From contig DAONJS010000001.1 of assembly GCA_035405785.1 (NCBI GenBank), forward strand, positions 310,001 through 374,000: DNA of 64,000 nt, given 5' to 3'. The translations under genes were made by a program, and so were the position numbers. The DNA is from BPGX01 sp035405785. GTDB taxonomy: Bacteria > Bacteroidota > Bacteroidia > B-17B0 > Aurantibacillaceae. The notes beneath the pieces were generated by a model. The model saw only the letters and a program-made list of their open reading frames with translations. It had not been told where the DNA came from and ran no database searches. Positions 42,347 to 51,991 of this stretch are shown here, in pieces (position 1 is the first letter of the stretch; each line of letters starts with the position of its first letter).

Positions 42347-44887
42347 TTATACTCTATTATTTAAGTTTCTCAAAATATCTTCCAATGTTTGCATATCTTT
42401 TACAAGTACTTCTCTTTGCTTGGCACCTTCAAATTTTCCAACAATACCTGCTTTTTCAAGTTCATCTACTAAACGACCGGCTCTATTAAAACCAATTTTT
42501 AATTTTCTTTGTAAAAATGAAGCACTGCCTTGTTGGAATTGAACGACTAATTTTGCAGCTTCTTCAAATAAACTGTCTCTTTCTGAAAGATCAATGTCTG
42601 ATGTACTTCCTTCTTCTTCGTCAATATATTCTGGTAATAAAAAGGCGTGAGGATATCCTCTTTGAACACCAATAAATTCAGCCACTTTTTCTACTTCTGG
42701 AGTATCTACAAAAGCACACTGAAGTCGTATCAGATCGCTACCAGCACTATAAAGCATGTCTCCTCTTCCAATTAATTGCTCTGCACCACCTGCGTCTAAA
42801 ATAGTTCTGGAGTCAATTTTACTGGAAACTTTAAAAGCTATTCTTGCGGGGAAGTTGGCTTTAATAACACCAGTAATGATGTTGACAGAAGGTCTTTGAG
42901 TAGCAATGACAAGGTGAATGCCGATTGCCCTTGCTAATTGTGCTAAACGGGCAATAGGTCCTTCTACTTCTTTGCCTGCAGTCATTATAAGGTCAGCAAA
43001 TTCATCAATAACTACTACAATATAAGGTAAGAAACGATGACCATCATTGGGGTTTAAGCGGCGTTTACAAAATTTTTGATTGTATTCTTTTATATTACGA
43101 ACTTGTGCATCCTGCAAAAGTGCATATCGATTATCCATTTCAATGGTTAATGAGTTGAGCGTATGAATTACTTTTTTAGTATCGGTAATAATAGCTTCTT
43201 CTGAATTAGGTAATTTTGCTAAAAAGTGTCTTTCAATTTTGCTATATAATGAAAGTTCTACTTTTTTAGGATCAACTAAAACAAATTTTAATTCAGCAGG
43301 ATGTTTTTTGTAAAGCAAAGATAGTAAAAGTGCATTTATTCCTACAGATTTTCCTTGTCCCGTAGCACCAGCCATCAAAAGGTGAGGCATTTTGGCCAGA
43401 TCAGCAATGTATATTTCATTGTTAATCGTTTTACCAAGTGCAATGGGCAATTCATAATTACAATTTTGAAATTTTTCTGACGCAAGAATGTTTTTGATAG
43501 AAACAATTTCAGGATTTTGATTGGGAACTTCTATACCTACTGTGCCTTTACCGGGCATAGGAGCAATGATACGAATGCCGTATGCGGCTAAACTTAAAGC
43601 AATATCATCTTCCAGATTTTTGATGCGAGCAATTCTAATTCCAGAAGCGGGCACAATTTCATACAATGTAACTGTTGGCCCAACAGTGGCTTTTATTTGT
43701 TGGATTTCAATGCCATAGTTAGATAAAGTTTTTACTATTCTATCTTTGTTTTGAATCAATTCTTCCTGATTGATTTTTCCTATGCCATCACCATAATCAT
43801 TTAATAAATCAATTTTAGGATACACATAATCAGATAAATCAGCAAGAGGGTTAAATTCACCCTGTGATTCAACTAATTGTTCTGCAATTTCTTCGGGTTC
43901 TTTTTCAACTGAGTTACTTGTAACTGTTGATTCTTCTTTTGGTTGTTCAATTGTGAAAATAGGTTCTTTGGTAGTTTGTGGTTCAGGTTCGGGATTAGTT
44001 TCATTATTATCAAAAGTCACTTCATTATTAAGAGGTGTTGTTTCTTCTGTTATTATAACATCGCTTTCCTCATTATCATTTTCACTTTCTTCTTTTGTCA
44101 TTTTATCTATGGTGGAAAAGATGATTTCGTTGTTATCTGCTTCATCACTTATTTTTTCTTCTGAAAAATCATCAGTATTTTTTTCAAAAGAAAATTTTAT
44201 CCATTGAAAAAATTGTTGGTTTATTAAAATGTAAATAAATATTGAAACTGCGAGTGTAGATAATAATCCCCATTTTCCAATAACATTTGAAATAGTTGCA
44301 TTCATTATTTCACCATAGTTTCCGCCTGCAAAGGGATATTTTTCATTTAGAAAAAAACTGAGTGTAAGGGAAGTCCATATTAACCAGAAAAGAGTGTGTA
44401 ATAACAAATTAAAGGATGTTTTTTTCAAAAGAATTAACCGCAATCCCCATACAAATAAAGCAACAGGTATAAAGAAACTTCCAATTCCAAAAAAGCGATA
44501 AATAAAAATATGTGAAAATAATGCACCAAATTTTCCAAGCCAGTTTTGAACTTCTGTTTCGTAACTCAATAAAGTAGAAAGAGGGGTATTTACTTTATCA
44601 AAATCTTCATGCCAAGTGAAGAAAAAAGACACAAATGATAAAAATAACCAGATAGAAATTAAAATAAAGATACCTCCTGCTATTATAGAATATGCAGGAT
44701 TTGTAGAAAATTGATTTTGGATTTTCTGAATTGTCTTTGAAAAAGAAAAACTCTCTGATGAAGAAGTTTTATTTTTTTTAGAATTTGTTTGAGAAAATAC
44801 TGGTTCATCAAATTCTCCAGAATCATTGACATAACTATCTTCTAAATTAGGAGGTGTTGTTTTTATTGTGTTTTTTGACTTAGCCAT
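42347..44887 (-). CDS. ftsK: DNA translocase FtsK/SpoIIIE
   Basis: 846 residues from the ATG at 44885-44887. Four hydrophobic segments lie in the first about 230 residues, followed by an acidic linker rich in Glu/Asn/Thr (about 230-350), then the RecA-like motor with Walker A GATGQGKS near residue 505 and Walker B PYIVVVIDEFADLIM. A C-terminal winged-helix gamma domain (FLQRKLKIGFNRAGRLVDEL) would recognise chromosome-orienting KOPS-like sequences. FtsK pumps DNA at the closing septum and activates XerCD at dif. All elements are intact. A TAAATTTG element precedes the start. Confidence 0.96.
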   Translation of the reverse strand: MAKSKNTIKTTPPNLEDSYVNDSGEFDEPVFSQTNSKKNKTSSSESFSFSKTIQKIQNQFSTNPAYSIIAGGIFILISIWLFLSFVSFFFTWHEDFDKVNTPLSTLLSYETEVQNWLGKFGALFSHIFIYRFFGIGSFFIPVALFVWGLRLILLKKTSFNLLLHTLFWLIWTSLTLSFFLNEKYPFAGGNYGEIMNATISNVIGKWGLLSTLAVSIFIYILINQQFFQWIKFSFEKNTDDFSEEKISDEADNNEIIFSTIDKMTKEESENDNEESDVIITEETTPLNNEVTFDNNETNPEPEPQTTKEPIFTIEQPKEESTVTSNSVEKEPEEIAEQLVESQGEFNPLADLSDYVYPKIDLLNDYGDGIGKINQEELIQNKDRIVKTLSNYGIEIQQIKATVGPTVTLYEIVPASGIRIARIKNLEDDIALSLAAYGIRIIAPMPGKGTVGIEVPNQNPEIVSIKNILASEKFQNCNYELPIALGKTINNEIYIADLAKMPHLLMAGATGQGKSVGINALLLSLLYKKHPAELKFVLVDPKKVELSLYSKIERHFLAKLPNSEEAIITDTKKVIHTLNSLTIEMDNRYALLQDAQVRNIKEYNQKFCKRRLNPNDGHRFLPYIVVVIDEFADLIMTAGKEVEGPIARLAQLARAIGIHLVIATQRPSVNIITGVIKANFPARIAFKVSSKIDSRTILDAGGAEQLIGRGDMLYSAGSDLIRLQCAFVDTPEVEKVAEFIGVQRGYPHAFLLPEYIDEEEGSTSDIDLSERDSLFEEAAKLVVQFQQGSASFLQRKLKIGFNRAGRLVDELEKAGIVGKFEGAKQREVLVKDMQTLEDILRNLNNRV

Positions 44888-44906
44888 GGAATAAAAATAC
44901 AAAGCA

Positions 44907-44914
44907 CAAATTTA
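44907..44914 (-). promoter_or_regulatory. -7 promoter element (TAAATTTG) of ftsK
   Basis: Minus-strand TAAATTTG lies 19 bp before the chosen ftsK ATG. Confidence 0.5.
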
Positions 44915-44991
44915 CATAGATTTAAAAGGAGGAACGACAACAAATTATCCAAAAAATATCCAAAAGTAAATGTGAATAATTTTTTTAAAAA

Positions 44992-46326
44992 TTATTGAAT
45001 AATAATTTTTGTAGTATAACTTAAAACAGAATCGGAAATTTTTAGAATGTAAATGCCTGAATTTATATCTGAAAAATTTAAAGATGCTTTGCCATTATGA
45101 AACATTAGTTTTGTATTAAGTATATTTTTTCCTGTTACATCTTCTATTTTTACATCTGCACTTTGAATGTTAGAAGAAGTTTGAATAATCAAATTATTCT
45201 TTGTTGGATTTGGAAAAACATTGACATTGAAATTATTAAAATTTAAATGAACATAATTAGCATTTAATAATTCGCTTCTTGGCCCTTGAAGTGTTGTAAT
45301 CATCCAATTGGCTTGTCCCTGAGTAAACATATTCATACAATCTTCTGATGAATAATCCATATAATTTTCAACGAGGTCAGGCATATCTAATGTTGTCCAA
45401 CCTAAATTAGAATCTACGCATGTGTTTTTACTTGTATTGCAATCAAAATTAGATTGATTATTAGCATTTGGTGTATCCTGAATACCATCATTTCCGGTAC
45501 AATTATTATTTCCAAAAGTAGATCCATCTCCCCAGATATGTCTTAGTCCAAAGTAATGGCCAACTTCGTGAGTGGGTGTGCGTCCTTTAATTGTAATTGT
45601 TTGGCTTCCCATTGTTAAGATATTTGGATTATTTCTTCCAAAGCATCTGTAATCTATAACTACACCATCTTCTCTAATGTCGGGAGCGCCAGAGTTTGAA
45701 GGCCAGTTTGATAAATTATTAGGAGGAAAAGCAAAACCAAGTATTTGTCCAATTTGAATGCTCCCTATTGTAATAGGTTGAATTTTACAAACCCAGATAT
45801 TAAGATAATGAACAGGATCTACAGCATTTGAACCGCCTAATGAATCATATTTCATTTGATTGGGCATTGAACCACTTGTCAGAGATACATTAAACAATGT
45901 ATTAGTATGTTTTCTGATTATTTGAAATAAATTAAAATGAATGCCAACTGTTCCTGCTATTGGTTTGAAAATGCTTCGCAAATTTCCAGTATCAGCATTT
46001 AATCTGTTGTAATCTTCATTTAAAACCTGAATTTGATTATAAATGATGGAATCATCAAGGTTTTCAACACTATCTTTCCACACCACATGCACTACAACAT
46101 TGACAGTATAAACAGAAGAAGTAGTTTTTAATTGTTTGTTTTTTTCAACTTGTGCTGAAATTTGAGATAATGTTTTTTCATAACTTTCTTTAAATCCGGG
46201 ATACTTTTTGTTGAGATATTCTTTGTATAAAGCATCTCCGCAAAAGATTTTAGGAATCTCTGTTTGTTGTGCCATCATCAAAGAAAAGGCACCGATCATT
46301 GCTAAAGAAATAAATGTTGTTTTCAT
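44992..46326 (-). CDS. Secreted M43-type zinc metalloprotease with T9SS type A sorting domain
   Basis: 444 residues from the ATG at 46324-46326, which opens a signal peptide (MKTTFISLAMIGAFSLMMAQ); the frame is open 51 bp upstream. The metzincin zinc motif HEVGHYFGLRH places H253, E254, H257 and H263, and MDYSSEDCMNMFTQGQ supplies the Met-turn. Cysteine-containing segments around CTGNDGIQDTP and CNTSKNTCVD match pappalysin/cytophagalysin (M43) proteases. The tail (FNVNVFPNPTKNNLIIQT ... GIYILKISDS) is a T9SS type A signal. Predicted to be an extracellular protease. A TATCTTTG promoter element lies 10 bp before the ATG. Confidence 0.93.
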   Translation of the reverse strand: MKTTFISLAMIGAFSLMMAQQTEIPKIFCGDALYKEYLNKKYPGFKESYEKTLSQISAQVEKNKQLKTTSSVYTVNVVVHVVWKDSVENLDDSIIYNQIQVLNEDYNRLNADTGNLRSIFKPIAGTVGIHFNLFQIIRKHTNTLFNVSLTSGSMPNQMKYDSLGGSNAVDPVHYLNIWVCKIQPITIGSIQIGQILGFAFPPNNLSNWPSNSGAPDIREDGVVIDYRCFGRNNPNILTMGSQTITIKGRTPTHEVGHYFGLRHIWGDGSTFGNNNCTGNDGIQDTPNANNQSNFDCNTSKNTCVDSNLGWTTLDMPDLVENYMDYSSEDCMNMFTQGQANWMITTLQGPRSELLNANYVHLNFNNFNVNVFPNPTKNNLIIQTSSNIQSADVKIEDVTGKNILNTKLMFHNGKASLNFSDINSGIYILKISDSVLSYTTKIIIQ

Positions 46327-46336
46327 AATTTTTTTG

Positions 46337-46344
46337 CAAAGATA
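46337..46344 (-). promoter_or_regulatory. -7 promoter element (TATCTTTG) of the M43 protease gene
   Basis: Minus-strand TATCTTTG lies 10 bp from the chosen ATG and inside the longer frame, supporting the shorter protein. Confidence 0.5.
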
Positions 46345-46457
46345 ATGAAATGAATAAATACAGAAATAACCGTTCATAAAAGTTTTTTACCGATAAAAAT
46401 AATTTACATTTATGTCTAGTAAAGAACTTGCCAATTTTTGTATTGAAAATTAAAATT

Positions 46458-47045
46458 TTACTTTTTGTAAAAATTCATTTCATCAATATGTTGCCATACT
46501 TTTGGATGTAGAAAAAAACGAACATCCTTTTTTTGTTTAATGGCATTTCGTATAAATGTAGATGATATTTCAATTAAAGGAGCTTGTGTAAATATAACAT
46601 TTGGATGATTATCAAATTGTGAAGGTTTAGCAGAAGGACGAGGATATATAAATAACTGATGATGTTCTAAAATATATTCATAATTTTTCCATTTGTGAAA
46701 TGTGGCGAGATTATCTTGACCTAAAATTAAGTTGAAAAGATGTTGAGGGTATTTTTCTTTGAGATGAGCTAATGTATGTACAGTATAAGATGGCTGTGGC
46801 AAATGAAATTCTATATCGCTACTTTTGAATTTTGGAAAATCTTCAATAGCAAGATTTACCATATACAAACGATGATGTTGAGCAAGCAAAGATTTTTTTT
46901 CTTTCAGAGGATTGTGTGGAGACACAACAAACCATATTTGTTGTAAATCTGTGAATTCAGCAAAATAATTTGCAATGGCTAAATGCCCTATATGAATAGG
47001 ATTAAATGAACCAAAAAATAAACCTATTTTCGGAGTTTTTTTCAT
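46458..47045 (-). CDS. nadD: Nicotinate-nucleotide adenylyltransferase
   Basis: 195 residues, the usual NadD size. It adenylates nicotinate mononucleotide to deamido-NAD. The nucleotidyltransferase motif GSFNPIHIGHLA starts at residue 12 and carries the HxGH signature (HIGH). The second motif, ISSTFIRNAI, near residue 158 is the SxTxxR element. The substrate-recognition region PHNPLKEKKSL is typical. No other NAD genes are adjacent. Confidence 0.95.
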   Translation of the reverse strand: MKKTPKIGLFFGSFNPIHIGHLAIANYFAEFTDLQQIWFVVSPHNPLKEKKSLLAQHHRLYMVNLAIEDFPKFKSSDIEFHLPQPSYTVHTLAHLKEKYPQHLFNLILGQDNLATFHKWKNYEYILEHHQLFIYPRPSAKPSQFDNHPNVIFTQAPLIEISSTFIRNAIKQKKDVRFFLHPKVWQHIDEMNFYKK

Positions 47046-47112
47046 CAGTAAAAAATTAGTTTAGATTTGAATTTTGAATTTTTATGATTATTCAGCCATT
47101 ACTAAATTTTTT

Positions 47113-47137
47113 ACCGCTAAGACGCAGAGTCGCAAAG
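47113..47137. repeat. Degenerate GACGC-AGA-GTCGC repeat fragment
   Basis: ACCGCTAAGACGCAGAGTCG then CAAAG looks like a decayed copy of the CGCAAAGACGCAAAG-type intergenic repeat I associate with many bacterial genomes. It is single here and surrounded by AT-rich low-complexity sequence. Confidence 0.4.
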
Positions 47138-47238
47138 TTTTATGAGTTTTAAGTGCTTAGTATTTAATTTTATAAGTGGTTATTTTTTCTTTTCAAATTA
47201 ATAACTCAAAACTAAAAATTAAAAACTCAAAACTTAAA

Positions 47239-48399
47239 TTATATCAAACTTAATGCTTGTTCTAAGTCGGCAATTAAATCATTAATATTTTCAATGCCAA
47301 TACTTAATCTTAATAAATTATCTGTAACACCTGATTTTTCTCTTTCTTCTTTTGGTATGGAAGCGTGTGTCATAGTTGCAGGATGGTTGATTAAAGATTC
47401 TACACCTCCCAATGATTCAGCAAGTGAAAAAACTTTGAATGAGGAAGCGAATTTGAATGTTGTATCTAATGAAGCATTTTTTAGTGTGAATGAGACCATT
47501 CCTCCGAAATCTTTCATTTGTTTTTTGGCTACTGAATGATTGGGATGAGTGGATAATCCCGGCCAATAAACTTTTTCAATTTTAGGATGTTGATAAAGGT
47601 ATTCAGCAATTTTTTTAGCATTAGCACAATGTCTTTCCATACGAAGATGCAAGGTTTTGATTCCTCTTAATACCAAAAAAGAATCCATTGGTCCAGGTGT
47701 AGCACCACAACTATTATGTATGAAAGCTAATTGTTCATATAGTTTATCATCATTTGTTACAAGCGCTCCCATTACTACATCACTATGTCCACTCAAGTAT
47801 TTTGTAACAGAGTGCATTACAATATCTGCACCTAAGGATAAGGGATTTTGTAAATAGGGAGAAGCAAATGTATTATCTACGGCTAATAAGATGTTATGTT
47901 TTTTACAAATTTTACTGCATTCTGCAATATCAATGATTTGCATTGTAGGATTGGTGGGTGTTTCTAACCAAAGTAATTTTGTATTGTTAGTAATGTACTT
48001 TTCAATGTTTGATGGATTTGATAAATCAATAAAATGAAATTTGATGCCTAATGGTTGAAATATCTTTGTAAACATTCTGTAAGTACCGCCATACAAATCG
48101 TTTCCTGTGATGACTTCATCGTTAGGTTTTAATAATTTAATTACGGCATCAATGGCTCCCATTCCGCTGCTAAAACAAAGGCAATGTTTTCCATTTTCAA
48201 GTGCGGCTATACTTTTTTGAAGAGCATCACGGGTTGGATTTTTTCCACGGGCATAAGCATAACCTTTATGTTTGCCCGGATATTCTTGAACATAAGTTGA
48301 GGTTTGATAGATGGGTGTCATTATAGCACCTGTAGTTGGGTCAGGTTCAACTCCTGCATGCACGGCTTTTGTATCAAAGTGCCATTTTTCTTGTTCCAT
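47239..48399 (-). CDS. Cystathionine gamma-synthase / gamma-lyase family PLP enzyme
   Basis: 386 residues, the usual length of Cys/Met-metabolism PLP enzymes. YAYARGKNPTRDALQ gives the tyrosine and arginine that bind the PLP phosphate of the partner subunit. FSSGMGAIDA, LWLETPTNPTM and AVDNTFASPYLQNPLSLGAD are family blocks, and the PLP lysine is K200 in HSVTKYLSGHSD. The substrate (O-succinyl/acetylhomoserine plus cysteine versus cystathionine cleavage) cannot be resolved by eye, so no gene symbol is given. It lies 7 bp after the PorE-like gene on the same strand. Confidence 0.93.
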   Translation of the reverse strand: MEQEKWHFDTKAVHAGVEPDPTTGAIMTPIYQTSTYVQEYPGKHKGYAYARGKNPTRDALQKSIAALENGKHCLCFSSGMGAIDAVIKLLKPNDEVITGNDLYGGTYRMFTKIFQPLGIKFHFIDLSNPSNIEKYITNNTKLLWLETPTNPTMQIIDIAECSKICKKHNILLAVDNTFASPYLQNPLSLGADIVMHSVTKYLSGHSDVVMGALVTNDDKLYEQLAFIHNSCGATPGPMDSFLVLRGIKTLHLRMERHCANAKKIAEYLYQHPKIEKVYWPGLSTHPNHSVAKKQMKDFGGMVSFTLKNASLDTTFKFASSFKVFSLAESLGGVESLINHPATMTHASIPKEEREKSGVTDNLLRLSIGIENINDLIADLEQALSLI

Positions 48400-48406
48400 A
48401 AATAAT

Positions 48407-51028
48407 TTATTTAGCAGTTGCTTTTACATATTGATATTTCTCGTAAATACTTCTTTTATTCTCTTGATCTTTTCTACTGATGTTGCAAGGTGGTCCTTGA
48501 ACTTTTGAACTAATATGGAATTTTAATTTTTGTGTATTTCCACCTTTTGCTTCAACTGCTTTGATTATTTTATCTTTCAATCTTTCACCACGAAGTTTGG
48601 CTAAAACAGGATTAGTCATAAGCGTAGGAACCTTTGATGCAGATGATTCAATGTAGATATTTACAATACGAGAAGATGATTTTTGAGTGATATTATCAAT
48701 AAATTTAATCCACTTTTCTTCGGTAGTATCAATAGCATATTTCAAGTAAGTAAAATAGAATTCATATTTTGATGCAGGAAGTTTTTTATTTGGTTTTTCA
48801 GGTGAAGTAGTAGTTGATGAAATTTTTTGAACGGATTCTTCAATTTGTAAAATTTTCTTTAATGTTTTATCTTTTACTTTACTAAAATTTAGTGTTATTA
48901 CATTAGATTGATTGCCATTTTCAGAAATAGCAAATACTTCGTATTTTTTTTCTTTATCTGCGTTGATTGTTGCAATACCTTTTTCATTTGTAGTAAATTC
49001 TTCTGTTTTTCCATCAATGTCTTTTAATATAACTTTTGCATTTTGAAGTGGTTTTTTCAATTTTTTATTGATAACTGAGATGGCTAATTGTATTTCCCCT
49101 GCAGGAATTGAAGAAGCGGATTGCAGGTAAATAACTTTTGAGATATTTTTTGCCTGATCTTCTTTTCCAGTTTGGATTTCTTGTATTTGTGTTATGCCAT
49201 TAGAAGTTACAGTAATAGTATATTTTGTTTCGGGGAGTAAAGGAATATCATTGATTGCACCTTTATCAGATTCTTTAAGTGTAAAGTTTTTGGTATTTCC
49301 TTTATTGTCAGTAATTGCAATGGTTGCAGTTGAAACAGGGTTTTTAGTTTTTGGATGGTCAAGTACTGTAATGCTTGTTTTGTATTCTTTTTTCTTTACA
49401 GCCACTTTACCGAGCATTTTAATTGGTTCTAACTCAAGACCTTTTTGAATTTCTTTATAGGTAGCATCTTTATCAGCAAAAATTTCATCTTCATAAAATT
49501 TTTCACCATTGGCTTCATAAGATATATTGTATTCTTTTCCTGGCTTTAAGATGAAAACAAAATTACCATTTTTTTGTGGTTTGTAAACACCAACAATATC
49601 ACCTGTTTCTTTATCTGTAACAACTATTGAAATATCATCAGGAAGTGATTCGCCTGCTGCTGGAATAAATTGCCCTTTGTATAATACCACATTTTTTTCT
49701 TGAGATTCTGGTATCGTAATCATATAAATATCTTTGTCACCATATCCACCATCTTTGAAAGAGGAGTAATATGCTCTTTTTCCATCAGGAGAAGTAACAT
49801 AAAATACATCATCATCGGGTGTATTGATAGGATAGCCGATATTAAAGGGCTCTGTAAATTTTCCTTCATCGTCTAAGATAGAAAAGAAAATATCAAAGCC
49901 ACCCATACTTTGATGTCCTTTTGAAGCAAAGAACAATGTTTTTCCATCAGGATGCATAAAAACACCATCTTCGTCATAAGGGGTATTGATGGTAGGGCCA
50001 AGGTTAAGAGCTTTACTCCATTGGCCATTTGGTAGCTTTACAACTCTGTAAATATCTCTTCCGCCAAATCCACCAGGTCTGTCAGATACAAAATATAATG
50101 TTTGACCATCATTGGAAAGGCAGGCGTGCGTTTCCCAGTATTCTGTATTAATATCAGAACCAAATTTTTGTAATGAACTCCATTGTTTGCCATCCCATTG
50201 AGTAAAATATAAATCTCCGTTTCCGTTATCGTCTTTATATACAATCAGAGTTTGGCCATCTGGTGTAAGGTTTATAGAAGCTTCGTGTCCGCAGGTATTT
50301 ACATTTTCACTTAATAGTACAGGTTTTGACCATATATCATTATCATCTTTGTAAGATACTACAATGTCTTCAAAATATTGTCCATCAGGAGTTTTTTCAC
50401 TGCATTGTACATTAGGTCTGCGAGTTGTAAATATCAGCATTCTTTCATCTGCTGTAAGAACGGGGCTATAATCAGGGTATGGGCTGTTAATGCTATCACC
50501 CATATTGATAAGTTTCACATTAATAGGATTGGCTACCATTTTTTTGGCAAATAGAGATTGATTTTTGTAGTAGTTAATTTCACTTTGCCATTCTTTTGCA
50601 GCAGATTTTCCAATATATTCTAAAAACTTATCATAGTATTGAATGGCTTCATCAAATTTGTAATTGATATGCAATGCTTTTGCATAATATAGGTAAGCGT
50701 GTGGAGGTGCTGCTTTTTCTGAATAATCAGCGGGTCTATAATTTTTGCGAACTTTTTGAATGGCTTTTGATAAATAATATTCTGCTTTTGATTTTTCAGT
50801 TGCAGAATGTAAATAGCATTCACCCATTAAAAAATTAATGTTAGCATTTGTAGAATCAAACTCGTATGCTTTTTTTAGATTTTGCAATGCAAGAGAGTAA
50901 TTATCTTCTAACATTAAATAACTACCTTCGGTAAAATAATCTTTGTATGATTTTTTTTCTGTAGTTTCTTGTGCTAAGATAGAACAAGAATAAGCAACAC
51001 TAATAATGGCAAAAAATATCTTTTTCAT
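48407..51028 (-). CDS. PorE-like envelope protein: TPR, PD40 propeller, CRD-like domains, OmpA-like C-terminus
   Basis: 873 residues. After a signal sequence (ISVAYSCSILAQ) come TPR repeats (about 30-160), then a PD40 propeller (about 185-435) with blades such as SPVLTADERMLIFTTRRP, LSNDGQTLYFVSDRPG and MHPDGKTLFFASKGH. Then come two or three carboxypeptidase-regulatory-like beta domains (about 450-720) and a C-terminal region (about 745-865) resembling a divergent OmpA domain (IVNIYIESSASKVP ... LAKLRGERLKDKI). This order is that of PorE, the peptidoglycan-linked component associated with the T9SS. A cysteine before the signal cleavage (AYSC) could make it a lipoprotein. Identity as true PorE is inference; many Bacteroidota have paralogues. 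Confidence 0.8.
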   Translation of the reverse strand: MKKIFFAIISVAYSCSILAQETTEKKSYKDYFTEGSYLMLEDNYSLALQNLKKAYEFDSTNANINFLMGECYLHSATEKSKAEYYLSKAIQKVRKNYRPADYSEKAAPPHAYLYYAKALHINYKFDEAIQYYDKFLEYIGKSAAKEWQSEINYYKNQSLFAKKMVANPINVKLINMGDSINSPYPDYSPVLTADERMLIFTTRRPNVQCSEKTPDGQYFEDIVVSYKDDNDIWSKPVLLSENVNTCGHEASINLTPDGQTLIVYKDDNGNGDLYFTQWDGKQWSSLQKFGSDINTEYWETHACLSNDGQTLYFVSDRPGGFGGRDIYRVVKLPNGQWSKALNLGPTINTPYDEDGVFMHPDGKTLFFASKGHQSMGGFDIFFSILDDEGKFTEPFNIGYPINTPDDDVFYVTSPDGKRAYYSSFKDGGYGDKDIYMITIPESQEKNVVLYKGQFIPAAGESLPDDISIVVTDKETGDIVGVYKPQKNGNFVFILKPGKEYNISYEANGEKFYEDEIFADKDATYKEIQKGLELEPIKMLGKVAVKKKEYKTSITVLDHPKTKNPVSTATIAITDNKGNTKNFTLKESDKGAINDIPLLPETKYTITVTSNGITQIQEIQTGKEDQAKNISKVIYLQSASSIPAGEIQLAISVINKKLKKPLQNAKVILKDIDGKTEEFTTNEKGIATINADKEKKYEVFAISENGNQSNVITLNFSKVKDKTLKKILQIEESVQKISSTTTSPEKPNKKLPASKYEFYFTYLKYAIDTTEEKWIKFIDNITQKSSSRIVNIYIESSASKVPTLMTNPVLAKLRGERLKDKIIKAVEAKGGNTQKLKFHISSKVQGPPCNISRKDQENKRSIYEKYQYVKATAK

Positions 51029-51089
51029 TTCTTAAAATTTTTTCGCAAGTATAACTATTTTTTTACGACTAAAAGTATATTTTTCACGA

Positions 51090-51425
51090 TTAAATTTTTT
51101 TGACTGAAAATTCTTTTAATAAATACACTATAACGCTGATTAAACCAAAGATGAAAATAATGGCAGATATGAATTTGTATTGTTCAAGTGAATAAAATTC
51201 TAATATCATCCATATTGCATTTGCCAGTATCCAAAATAATGTAGCAAGGTAAACATAAAACTCGTTTATTGAAAAAGTTTTAATACAAAACCATATTGCA
51301 AATCCAACTGTTGGAATTATCATTAATAATCCAAGAGGTTTCCAAAGCATAACCCAGCTTAAATCTTTTATTAACCAAAACAGAATGTGTATATTTTCGT
51401 AAACTCTGATTTTATGCATTTTCAA
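51090..51425 (-). CDS. Small four-helix membrane protein, unknown
   Basis: 111 residues with three to four predicted membrane helices (WVMLWKPLGLLMIIPTVGFA, FYVYLATLFWILANAIWMIL, FISAIIFIFGLISVIVYLL) and an amphipathic aromatic N-terminus (NIHILFWLIKDLSW). I recall similar unnamed proteins in other Bacteroidota, with a conserved HxLFWLIKD...W...WKPLG pattern, but know no function. The start overlaps the end of maf by about 8-14 bases depending on which of two ATG codons is used, so it is translationally coupled and the last gene of the ccmF operon. Confidence 0.75.
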   Translation of the reverse strand: MKMHKIRVYENIHILFWLIKDLSWVMLWKPLGLLMIIPTVGFAIWFCIKTFSINEFYVYLATLFWILANAIWMILEFYSLEQYKFISAIIFIFGLISVIVYLLKEFSVKKI

Positions 51426-51987
51426 AAAATTTTAAATGTTGATAAATTAAATGAACGGGTAGCCCCATCACATTAAAATAACTGCCTTCAATTTTTGAAA
51501 TACCAATAGCACCAATCCATTCCTGAACACCATAAGCACCTGCTTTATCAAAAGGTTTGTATTGATGAATGTAATAATCAATTTCTTTATCAGAAAGTTT
51601 TTTGAATGAAACTTTTGATTCATCTGAAAAAACAATGGTATGATGTTGTGTTCTAATACAAACACCTGTAAAAACAGAATGTTCATTATTGCTTAAGATA
51701 TTCAGCATTTGTTTTGCTTCATCAGCATTAGCAGGTTTATTGAGAACAATATTGTTAATCCACACAATAGTATCTGCAGTAATAAGTAATTCATCTTCTT
51801 TTAATGAATACAGAAAGGATTTTTTTTCTGCTAAAAATTCTGCAATTTCTTCTGCCTGTAAATGCGATGGAAAAGATTCATCAGCATTTAAACTAATGGA
51901 AGTAAATGGTATATCTAATAATTTCAATAATTCTCTTCTGCGTGGAGATTGAGAACCTAAAATTATTTTGTATGATAATTGTAGCAT
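51412..51987 (-). CDS. maf: Maf-family nucleotide pyrophosphatase
   Basis: 191 residues, the family size. The signature GSQSPRRREL lies at residues 11-20. The metal- and base-binding segment ITADTIVWINNIVLNKP and the later DKAGAYGVQEWIGAIGISKI segment complete the Maf pattern. Maf proteins hydrolyse non-canonical or modified NTPs (dTTP/UTP or 7-methyl-GTP) and were first described as septum inhibitors. It starts 4 bp after the UbiA-like gene and overlaps the small membrane protein gene. Confidence 0.95.
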   Translation of the reverse strand: MLQLSYKIILGSQSPRRRELLKLLDIPFTSISLNADESFPSHLQAEEIAEFLAEKKSFLYSLKEDELLITADTIVWINNIVLNKPANADEAKQMLNILSNNEHSVFTGVCIRTQHHTIVFSDESKVSFKKLSDKEIDYYIHQYKPFDKAGAYGVQEWIGAIGISKIEGSYFNVMGLPVHLIYQHLKFFENA

Positions 51988-51991
51988 AATT

